Assembly: GCA_020632715.1 (NCBI GenBank)
Contig: JACKFA010000001.1
Location: 1,116,001 to 1,180,000, forward strand
Source: Deltaproteobacteria bacterium
GTDB lineage: Bacteria > Myxococcota_A > UBA9042 > PHBI01
DNA length: 64,000 nt
Direction: 5' to 3'
Below the pieces are notes generated by a model that saw nothing but the letters and a program-made list of their open reading frames with translations, was not told where the DNA came from and searched no databases. The position numbers were made by a program, and so were the translations under genes. Below, piece after piece: positions 29,108 through 38,300 of this stretch; the first letter of the stretch is position 1; each line of letters begins with the position of its first letter.

Positions 29108-32100
29108 GCCGCCTCCACGCCACCGTCGTCGCGGCGGCCCTCGTCGTCGCGCTCCCCGGCGCGGCGAGCGCCCAGAACGGCCTCTCCGACGACCGCGTCT
29201 CCCTCCCCGACGGCCCCGGCTCCATCGGCGGCGTCGGCGAGAACGTGAACGTGAACCCCAACATGGGGACGGCCTCCTACACGGTCACGATCGACGTCCC
29301 GCAGGGCGCGACGGCCGACGTGACGCCGGCGCTCGCGCTCTCGTACTCGTCGGGCGCCGGCATGGGCGTCGCCGGCATCGGCTGGACCCTCGACGCGCCG
29401 ACCATCGAGCGCATGGTCAGCCAGGGCCTCCCGACCTACACGACCGCCGATCACTTCGCCGCGAACGGCGGCGACGAGCTCGTCTACGTCGGCGACCTCG
29501 ACGGCTCGCGCGTCTACCGCGCGCGCTTCGAGGGCGGGTTCATCCGCTACCGCTGGTACCTGACGAGCGCCGGCGCCGCCGGCTACTGGAAGGCCGAGTA
29601 CCCCGACGGGAGCGTGGGGTACTTCGGCGCCGACGCGACGGGCGCGCTCCAGGCGTCGGCCCGGATGCAGGCGACCGGCGGCCAGACGTTCCGCTACTAC
29701 CTCGTCGAGAAGCGCGACACGAGCGGCCGGCGCGTCGTGTACAGCTACGCGAAGGACGACGGCTGGCCGCGCATGGACGAGGTCCGCTACGCCTTCGGCG
29801 GGCTCACGACGCCCCGCTTCTCGGTGCGCTTCGGCTACGAGGACCGCCCCGACGTGCGCTCGATGGCGACCCCGGGCTTCGAGGTGCGAGAGGGCAAGCG
29901 CCTCACGACCGTCCAGGTCCTCTCGGACACGGCGGTCATCAAGCGCTACGAGCTCGCGTACGAGGACGTCGCGAAGAGCGGCGGCATGACGCGCCTCGCG
30001 AGCGTGTCCACGTTCGGGCGCGACGGCGGTAAGCTCCCGATCGTGCACAGCTTCCAGTACACGCGCACCCTCGCCGGCGCGTGCGCGGTCGGGTGCGAGG
30101 CGCCCTTCATGGTCGACATGGGCACGCTCACCGGCGGCGTCGACATCCAGACCGGGCTCGTGCAGCTCATCGACATCAACGGCGACTCGCTCCCCGACGT
30201 GCTCTCGTCGGATGTGAACGGCGTTCACACCTTCCACCTCAGCAAGCTCTCGACCGAGGGGCGCCCGTCGTTCACGGGCGCGGTCGTGACGAGCGCGGCC
30301 ACGACCGGCGGCTCGTCGTTCGTCCCGAGCCACCCGGGGGTGCAGCTCCTCGACGTGAACGGCGACGGGTTCACGGACATCGTCGACCAGGTGAACGGGC
30401 TCGCGCTCTGCAACACGGGCGCCGGCGACTGGGTGGGGACCGACTGCCTCGAGAACCCGGGCCAGCTCCCGACGCTCGCGGACGACCCGGGTGACCCGGC
30501 GAGCGACGCGAGCCCGCTCGGGATGCGCTTCTTCGACTACGACAACGACAAGCGCATCGACGTCCTCAGGACGCCGAACGAGAGCACGACGACCATCTCG
30601 CGGAACACCGGGACCGGCTACGAGACGGTGGCCGCCGACGCGCTCGGCGCCGCGTTCGACGCGGAGGACCTCGACCTCACCGACGTGAACGGGGACGGGC
30701 TCCAGGACCCGGTGATGCTCGTCGCGAACGGCGCCACGACGACGCTCCGGTACAAGCTGAACCTCGGCTTCGGGCACTGGTCGGCGCAGTGGACGGACGT
30801 GAACCTGAACGACCTCGCGTCGGGCGACGCGGACAGCGCGGAGCTCGAGGACCTCGACGGCGACGGGCTCGCCGACGTCGTGCTCGTGACGGGGACCACC
30901 GTCAGCTACTGGCGGAACGAGAACGCCGGGCGCTTCGCGGCGCGGGAGAACATCACGAGCGCCGGCGTCGACGGCGAGATCCCCGAGCGCACGGACAGCG
31001 AGACCGTGCTCTTCGCGGACATGAACGGCAACGGCACCGACGACGTGGTGTGGGTCGCGAGCAACGGCCACGTGCGCTTCCTCGAGCTCTTCCCGGTGCG
31101 CCCGAACCTGCTCTCGCGCGTCGAGAACGGCATCGGCTGGGTGCGGATCGTCGAGTACGGGACCTCCATCGCGCAGCGCGCCCGCGACGCCGGGACGGCG
31201 GACGCCTGGGCGTACCCGCTGCCGGAGAGCATGAACGTCGTGACCGCGATGGACACCTGGGTGACGCTCACGGGTGGCGAGGACGGCGCCGGCGTGCACG
31301 AGCGGCGCGAGCTCAGCTACCGCGACGGCTTCTACGACGGCGACGAGAAGAGCTTCCGCGGCTTCGAGCGCGTCGAGCGGCGGCTCGTGACGGACGCGGA
31401 CGACGCGCAGGACCCCGGCCTCGACGTGCTCGAGTACGACGTCGGGCGCGACGATCCCTACCACAACGGGCTCCTCGTGCGGCAGGCGAGCTTCGGCGGC
31501 GCGGCGGCGGACGTGCCGATCCGCGAGTCGCGGACGGAGTTCGGCGACTGCCCGATCACCGGGGTCGACGGCGCCGAGCCGCCGGTGCGCTTCGTGTGCC
31601 AGCTCGCCGACGTCAGCGTCGTCCAGGAGGGCGCCGACAGCAGCGCGTGGGTGACGACGCGAAGCGAGAACACGTGGGACGGCTACGGCAACGTCGTGCG
31701 GCGCGACGTGCGTGGCGTCGTGAACCTGGGGCCGCCCGAGGCGCCGACGGCGTGCGGCGCGTGCCCGAGCCTCGGCGCGGGGCTCAGCTCCGGCCCGTGT
31801 GGCGCCGAGTGCCTCGGCGACGAGCAGGTCACCACGACGACCTACGTCGAGCCCGGCGACGACACCGGCGGCGCCTGGCTCCTGCGCCTCCCGGTCCGCG
31901 TCCGGACCGGCGCCTCGGAGTCGGGGCGGATGAGCGAGACGATGACCTACTACGACGGCCCGGACTTCGTCGGGCTCGCCGCCGGGAAGGCGGACAAGGG
32001 CCTCGTGACGCGCGTCACGGAGCGCGTGTCGGACAGCGAGGTCGTCGCCACGACGCGCCAGAAGCGCGACGCGCGCGGCTCGGTGGTGGCGGTCCTCGAC

Positions 32101-35100
32101 CCGAACGGCGATCCCGCCGTCGCGACCGCCCACCGCCGCGACTACGAGTACGATGAGCGCGGGCTCCGCGTGACCCGCGTCACGATCCACGCCGGCAGCT
32201 ACGACCTCGTCCAGGACGTGTCCTTCGAGTCCTCCTTCCTGAAGCCGAGCGAGTCGACCGCCTACCGCGTGGTCGCGGGCGGCGAGGACAAGACCCCGCG
32301 GAACGGGTCGAGCTACGCCTACGACGAGTTCGGCCGCGCCATCGCCATCGCGCGCCCGGGCGACACGCGCGAGGCGCCGACCCTCGAGTACGCCTACGAG
32401 CTCGGCGACCCGGTCACGCGCGTCGTCATCAAGGAGCGGCGGACCCCGGGCGGGCCGCAGGACGTCCAGAGCGTCCAGTGCCAGGACGGGCGCGGCCGCG
32501 CGGTCCAGACGCTGTCGCGCGTCGCCGACGGCGACTGGCGCGCCGAGGGCTTCCGGGTCCTGAACGCGGCGGGCCAGGTCGTGCGCCTCTACCAGCCCTA
32601 CCGGACGACCTCGGGGGACTGCGCGACCACGGCGCCCACGGGGCCGGCGTTCGCGGCGTATCACTACGACGCCGTCGGGCGCGTGGTCACGGAGACCGCG
32701 GCGGACGCGGCGATGTTCGGCGGCGTGGCGTCAATGGTCCGCACGCGCCGCGGGCCGCTCACGACGACCGTCGAGGACAAGCTCGACAGCGACGCCGGGA
32801 GCCCGTTCGCCGGCACCCCGACCACCCAGGTGTTCGACGGGCTCGACCGCCTCGTGCGCGTCGAGCGCACTCTCAGCGGCGCGAGCGGCGTCGAGGCCTT
32901 CGGGCTCGCCTGGGACGAGCTCGGGAACCTCGCGCGCGTCGAGGACCCCGCGGGCCACGTGCACCAGCAGGAGTTCGACCTCGCCGGCCGCGCGGTCCGG
33001 ATGGTGGACGCGAACTCGGGGACGACGACCTACGACTACGACGCGGCCGGGCTCGAGGTGCGCCGGACGGACGCCCGCGGCGTCGCGGTCGTGGCCGAGT
33101 ACGACGCGGTCAATCGGCGCGTCGCGCGCTACGACGCGGCCGACGAGGCCGGCACGGTCGAGGCGATCGTCTACGACCTCGCCGAGGGCTGCGCGGACTG
33201 CAAGAACGGCGCGGGCTTCATCGTGCGCCAGACGTACCCCATCCCGGGCGATCAGCGCGGCAGCGACGAGCTCGGCTACGACGCGCGCGGGAACCAGACG
33301 CTCCTGCGCCGGACGCTCGAGGGCCACGTCTTCGACACGACCTACGCCTACGACGGCGACAACCAGGTCACCCGCGCGACCTACCCGGACGGGCGGACGC
33401 TCGACTACGCGCGCGACGGGGCGTCGCGCGTCACGGCCGTCGCGGGCGTCGCCCCGACGGTGACCTACACGCCGGAGGGCCGGATCGCGTCGATCGGCCA
33501 CGCGAACGGGGTCACGGAGTCGTTCACCTACGACGCGGTCTTCCGCCTCGCGGGCAACGCGGTCGACGGCCCCGGCGGCGCCGCGATCGAGGACTGGTCG
33601 GTGACCCGCGACCGCGAGGGGAACGTGCTGAGCGTGACCGACGCCGTCCCGGGCGGGGCCGCGCACCCGAGCCGGTCGGCGACGTTCGCCTACGACGCCT
33701 ACTACCGCCTCACCGAGGCGGCGCTCGACCCGGCGGGGACGGCGCCCGAGACGCTCACCTACACCTACGACGCCCTCGACAACGTCACGTCGCGCGCGTC
33801 GAGCCGCGGGTCGGCGAGCCCGCGCCACGCGGGCGCCATCGCGTACGGCCAGGGCGGCGCCGGGCCGAGCGCGGTCGCGAGCGTCGGCGGCGTGAGCTAC
33901 GCGTACGACGCGGGCGGCTACACGCTGAGCCGCGGCGCGACGCAGCTCGCGTGGGACCACCTCGGGCGGCTCGTCGAGGCGGCCCCGGCCACGGGCGCGC
34001 TCACGGAGATGGGCTACGGCCCCGGGAACGACCGCGTCATCAAGCTCGAGGACGGCGGCGTCGCCTACTACGCGGCGCCCGACTTCGTCGTGCGGGACGG
34101 GATCGCGAGCCTCTACGCGCGCGTCCTCGACCGGCGCGTGGCGCGCCTCCGCTCGGACGCGCTCGCCGCCTCGGTCCTGCCCGACGGGAACGCGGACGAT
34201 CGCGTCGACATCGCCGACGCCTGGCTCGGCCGGAGCGCCGCGGGCGACACGCCGACGCGCCTCCTCCGCGCGGCGGCGCGGCGGCTCCTCTTCGAGGCGC
34301 AGGGCGACGAGGCGCACCTCCACCTCGATCTCCGCGGCAGCGTCGTCGCCGCGACCGACGGCGCAGGCGCCGTCATCGCCGCCCGCGACTTCTACCCGTT
34401 CGGGGCGGAGCGCGCCGCGACCGGCTGGGTCGACGAGCTCGGCTTCAGCGGGCAGGAGCTCGACCGCTCGAGCGGGCTCCTCCACTTCCGCGAGCGCTAC
34501 CTCGACCCGGCGGCCGGGCGCTGGTCGTCCCCGGATCCGGCGTTCGCCCTGCTCGACGCGGCGCGCGTCCAGCGGCGCGGCGAGGCCATGGCCGCCTACG
34601 CGTACGTCGGCAACAACCCGGTCATGGCGACCGATCCCACGGGGCAGCTCATCTTCGCGCTCTTCGTCTCCCCGATCCGGAAGAAGGTCTTCCCGTATCG
34701 GGACCGCAAGGTCTCGGCGCGCGAGATCGCCGCTGAAACCAGGGGGACCCGGACCGTCGGGACCAACCCGCTCCACGAGGGCGCGCGCGGGGGCACGAAC
34801 CCGCTCTACCAGAGCGGGAGCCAGGGTCAGGCGCCGGGCGTCGGCGCCGAGCCGGGGCTCGCGCGCCCGACCCAGGCGACGCCGCACACGAACGAGGGGC
34901 AGGACCGCGCGGGCTCGACCTCGTCGAGCAGCGGCGGCGGCGTGGGCATCGCCTGGCTCATCCCGGACGCGCTGCTCATCGCGACGGTCGCGATCGGCGG
35001 GGTCGCCGCCGCGGCCGCGGCGACCGGCTACTTCGACGACGACGGCGGCGAGAGCGGCGGCGGCGGCGATGGGCTGACCGGCGTCTTCAGCGGTGGCGGG

Positions 35101-35244
35101 GGCGGCGGCGGCTCGTCGAGCGGCTCGTCGGGCGGCTCGTCGGGCGGGTCGGGCTCCGGCAGCAGCCAGGGCGGCGGTACCGGCATCCAGCTCGACGACC
35201 CCAGCACCGTCACGGTCCCGCCCGTCACCATCAACGGCCAGTGA
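29104..35244 (+). CDS. SpvB/FG-GAP/RHS-repeat giant protein (TcB-TcC-like), copy 2
   Basis: 2,046 residues from GTG 29104, nested in the preceding stop, with a Sec signal ending A-S-A-Q. The domain order is the same as copy 1: SpvB-like start (M-G-T-A-S-Y-T-V-T-I, G-V-A-G-I-G-W), FG-GAP/VCBS loops, RHS repeats, a dockerin-like D-G-N-A-D-D-R-V-D-I-A-D-A loop, and the core L-L-H-F-R-E-R-Y-L-D-P-A-A-G-R-W with boundary D-P-T-G-Q at about 1,844. The 203-residue tail differs completely from copy 1. It has two T-N-P-L-H/Y motifs, a hydrophobic segment (L-I-P-D-A-L-L-I-A-T-V-A-I-G-G-V), an acidic patch and a Gly/Ser-rich end. Conserved core with swapped tail is the polymorphic-toxin pattern. No catalytic motif is recognised, so toxicity is not established. 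Confidence 0.9.
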   Translation: MSRLHATVVAAALVVALPGAASAQNGLSDDRVSLPDGPGSIGGVGENVNVNPNMGTASYTVTIDVPQGATADVTPALALSYSSGAGMGVAGIGWTLDAPTIERMVSQGLPTYTTADHFAANGGDELVYVGDLDGSRVYRARFEGGFIRYRWYLTSAGAAGYWKAEYPDGSVGYFGADATGALQASARMQATGGQTFRYYLVEKRDTSGRRVVYSYAKDDGWPRMDEVRYAFGGLTTPRFSVRFGYEDRPDVRSMATPGFEVREGKRLTTVQVLSDTAVIKRYELAYEDVAKSGGMTRLASVSTFGRDGGKLPIVHSFQYTRTLAGACAVGCEAPFMVDMGTLTGGVDIQTGLVQLIDINGDSLPDVLSSDVNGVHTFHLSKLSTEGRPSFTGAVVTSAATTGGSSFVPSHPGVQLLDVNGDGFTDIVDQVNGLALCNTGAGDWVGTDCLENPGQLPTLADDPGDPASDASPLGMRFFDYDNDKRIDVLRTPNESTTTISRNTGTGYETVAADALGAAFDAEDLDLTDVNGDGLQDPVMLVANGATTTLRYKLNLGFGHWSAQWTDVNLNDLASGDADSAELEDLDGDGLADVVLVTGTTVSYWRNENAGRFAARENITSAGVDGEIPERTDSETVLFADMNGNGTDDVVWVASNGHVRFLELFPVRPNLLSRVENGIGWVRIVEYGTSIAQRARDAGTADAWAYPLPESMNVVTAMDTWVTLTGGEDGAGVHERRELSYRDGFYDGDEKSFRGFERVERRLVTDADDAQDPGLDVLEYDVGRDDPYHNGLLVRQASFGGAAADVPIRESRTEFGDCPITGVDGAEPPVRFVCQLADVSVVQEGADSSAWVTTRSENTWDGYGNVVRRDVRGVVNLGPPEAPTACGACPSLGAGLSSGPCGAECLGDEQVTTTTYVEPGDDTGGAWLLRLPVRVRTGASESGRMSETMTYYDGPDFVGLAAGKADKGLVTRVTERVSDSEVVATTRQKRDARGSVVAVLDPNGDPAVATAHRRDYEYDERGLRVTRVTIHAGSYDLVQDVSFESSFLKPSESTAYRVVAGGEDKTPRNGSSYAYDEFGRAIAIARPGDTREAPTLEYAYELGDPVTRVVIKERRTPGGPQDVQSVQCQDGRGRAVQTLSRVADGDWRAEGFRVLNAAGQVVRLYQPYRTTSGDCATTAPTGPAFAAYHYDAVGRVVTETAADAAMFGGVASMVRTRRGPLTTTVEDKLDSDAGSPFAGTPTTQVFDGLDRLVRVERTLSGASGVEAFGLAWDELGNLARVEDPAGHVHQQEFDLAGRAVRMVDANSGTTTYDYDAAGLEVRRTDARGVAVVAEYDAVNRRVARYDAADEAGTVEAIVYDLAEGCADCKNGAGFIVRQTYPIPGDQRGSDELGYDARGNQTLLRRTLEGHVFDTTYAYDGDNQVTRATYPDGRTLDYARDGASRVTAVAGVAPTVTYTPEGRIASIGHANGVTESFTYDAVFRLAGNAVDGPGGAAIEDWSVTRDREGNVLSVTDAVPGGAAHPSRSATFAYDAYYRLTEAALDPAGTAPETLTYTYDALDNVTSRASSRGSASPRHAGAIAYGQGGAGPSAVASVGGVSYAYDAGGYTLSRGATQLAWDHLGRLVEAAPATGALTEMGYGPGNDRVIKLEDGGVAYYAAPDFVVRDGIASLYARVLDRRVARLRSDALAASVLPDGNADDRVDIADAWLGRSAAGDTPTRLLRAAARRLLFEAQGDEAHLHLDLRGSVVAATDGAGAVIAARDFYPFGAERAATGWVDELGFSGQELDRSSGLLHFRERYLDPAAGRWSSPDPAFALLDAARVQRRGEAMAAYAYVGNNPVMATDPTGQLIFALFVSPIRKKVFPYRDRKVSAREIAAETRGTRTVGTNPLHEGARGGTNPLYQSGSQGQAPGVGAEPGLARPTQATPHTNEGQDRAGSTSSSSGGGVGIAWLIPDALLIATVAIGGVAAAAAATGYFDDDGGESGGGGDGLTGVFSGGGGGGGSSSGSSGGSSGGSGSGSSQGGGTGIQLDDPSTVTVPPVTINGQ

Positions 35245-35321
35245 GGCGCCGAATGCGCTCCGTATCGAATTGTATCCGAAGCGGTGCTCTCGCGACCGGT
35301 CGGCGCCCCGGCGGCGCCGGC

Positions 35322-38300
35322 ATGTCCCGCGTCGCGCTCGCCTTCGCCTTCGCCTTCGCGCTCGCCCTCGCCCTCGGCGCGTGCGACGACGGCCCCGGGG
35401 CGACCGCGGAGGGCGACAGCGCCACCGCGGACGCCGCCGCCGACGCGACCGGCGCCCCCGACGGCGGGAGCGTCGCGGTCAACCCGAACGCGCCGACCGA
35501 CTGCGTCATCGGCACCCTCGCCTGCGCCTGCGGCGAGGGGGCCGGCTGCGCGCTCTCCCCGGACGGCGACCCGCTCACGTGCACGGCGGGCGTCTGCCTC
35601 CTGCCGACCTGCCCGCGCGGGAAGCTCGGCTGCGAGTGCCGCGCCGGCGCCTGCGACGACGCCGACGCCGCCTGCCAGGACGGCATGTGCGCGCGCACGG
35701 GCTGCGCCCCGGGCTCGAGCGGGTGCGCCTGCGCCTCCGGGAGCTGCGACGTCGGGCTCTTCTGCAAGGACGCCGCCGTCTGCGTCGACAGCGCCGGCTA
35801 CGAGGGCGGGAAGTGCCTCGCGAACGGCACCTGCCACGCGGGGAACCGCTGCGATCAGGGCCAGGGGCGCTGCGTCTACTGCGACCGCGGCACCCAGGGC
35901 TGCGCCTGCACCACCGCCGGCACGTGCGCGACCGGCCTCACCTGCGCGGCCGGCCTCTGCACCGCCGCCTCCGACCTCCCGCCGAGCGATCCCGCGTGCC
36001 ACACGCCGTGCCGCCAGGACCTCCAGTCCGTCTCCGGGACGCGCGTCTGCGACGCCGACGGGCTCCTCGCCGGCTGCATCGACGACCAGGTCTGCACCGA
36101 CGGCTCCTGCCTCGTCCCGGGCGAGGCGAAGCCCACCTGCGCGAGCGACGTCGACTGCCCCTTCTTCCAGGCCTGCCTCGGCGGCGCCTGCTACTCGAAC
36201 TGCGAGTCGAACCTCGACTGCCCCTCGGGCCGCGGCTGCCACAAGAAGGTCTGCCGCGTCCCCTGCATGCTCGGGACCGGCGGCTCGAGCTGTCCGAGCG
36301 CCGAGACGTGCGACTCGCGCGACGGCGAGACGGGCTTCTGCATGCCCATCACGGCGCCCGTCTCGGGGCCGATGAGCCTCCCGACCGGGACCACCGTGAC
36401 CGTCACGACCCACGGCCTGTCGGCGCTGTCGAACCTCGACGGCGAGGGGACGATCCGCGTCGCGCTCGACACGCCCGGGACCCAGCGGATCACCATCCGC
36501 AAGGTGAGCCACGAGCTCTACGACAGCCACGGCGCGCGCGAGGTCATCGACGCGCCGGTCGACGAGGCGACGGGCCTCTCGCTGCCCTGCGAGGGCTCGG
36601 CCACGGACTGCCCGCTCTGGTGGCTCGAGCTCTCCGACGGCACGACCACGACGCGCGGCCAGGAGCTCGAGATCACGTGCCAGGGGACCTGCCCCGACGT
36701 CACCGTGCGGAACGCCGGCGGCTCGCCGGGCGTCCGCTACGACGGGCGCCTGGTCGTGACCAGCGTCGGCGGCGAGCAGGAGGTCGCCGTGCGCTACGTC
36801 GAGGACGTCGCCGGCCGCTGGGAGGGGCAGGTCCACTACTTCACGGTGTTCAACGACGAGGGCGTCGACGACTGGCGCCTCCGCGCCGACAAGAGCGACG
36901 TCGAGGACGTCAAGAACGCGCTCATCCAGCGCTGGGGCGCCTTCCGGCGCGGCAACGTCGAGGGGGGCTGGGGGGAGTTCGAGGCGGTGCTCACCGCGAC
37001 CCGCACCGGCTCCTGGGACCAGCCGCGCGTGAAAGAGCTCTGCAAGGCCGTGACCGGCGGCTCGACGACCGCCGCGTGCTACCCGTACACGAACCCGGCG
37101 GGCGTCCGGACCTACGTCGACAACATCGGCTCGGCGCCGATCCCGAGCACCACGACGGAGCTCCCGTTCGCCATCAACGTGCGCGCGGGCGCGGACGGCC
37201 AGACGATCTACACCGGCCGCATCGACTCGGGCACGGCACTCCATTACCCCGGTAACCCGTCGGTCTCGCTCGGCCTCGCCGCGGACCCGGCGCGCCCCGG
37301 CGCGTGCGACCCGCGCGTCGCGTCCGCCTGCGTCGTCAACGTGACGAGCTTCACCGCGAACCTCACGGTCGGCGGCCGCTACGCCCCGACGAGCTTCAAC
37401 TGCGTGCCCGGCTACCAGACCCACACGACGCCGTGGCTCGTCCCGGGCTTCGAGGTCGGGACGTCCGTCGACCCGACGCTCGGCCGCGTGCGCACCGAGT
37501 GCCGCGACACGCAGGTGCCGCGGCAGCCCGTCGAGGACATCGACAAGGCCCTCAACATGGACCTCGCCGGCGCGAACCCGTCGCCCGACGGCGAGGCGCG
37601 GCGCCGCGACATCGAGCTCCTCGACGGCGCGCTCGTCGACCAGACGACCCTCTTCCTGCTCGTGCGCGAGCGCTTCGCGAGCTTCGTGCCGGGCCAGGAG
37701 CCCGTCTCCGCCTACGCCTTCATCACGCTCAAGCGCACGCCGGTCGAGCTCGCCGACGAGGACTACGTCGGCTCCCCGGCGCGCGACCCCCAGGCCACCG
37801 CGCGCCGCTTCGACTTCCCGAGCTGCGATCCGGACCTCCTCGACGCGCTCCCCGACGGCATCGAGGACGACGAGAGCGCGCTCGTGAACGTGCTCATCGA
37901 GGGGAGCAGCGCCGCGGCGGCCGCCTATCAGCTCGACCCGATCCCCGCGGCCGAGGTCGAGAACCGGATCCACTACCTCTGCGACGGCTACTTCGACGGC
38001 GGCGGCGCGATGGAGGAGCTCTCGGTCGATCCCTTCGACGGGGGCGTGCCCGACACGGGGGGCTACGTCTCGCGCGACGGCGGCGGCGCCATCCTCGTGC
38101 AGATCCCGGTCGCCTGCCTCCCGGGGAGCGAGGTCACGTTCTTCGCGACTGCGAGCGGGAAGAGCCAGCTCGACGTGCTCCAGGACGACTGCCAGAACGA
38201 CGGCTCGTGCCGCGCACGCCTCGACGAGTGGCTGTCGTCGGACATCGCGAGCCAGGACATCACGTGGCGCTGCCTCGACCCGGCGCGCGTCCTCTGCGAC

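Noticed and set aside
13392..35244. Very long open frames antisense to tamAB and the RHS genes (1,500-2,150 codons)
   Set aside because: They mirror the real genes, are dominated by Arg/Ala/Pro/His or Val/Asp runs expected from GC-biased codons read in the wrong frame, and lack signals or domains.
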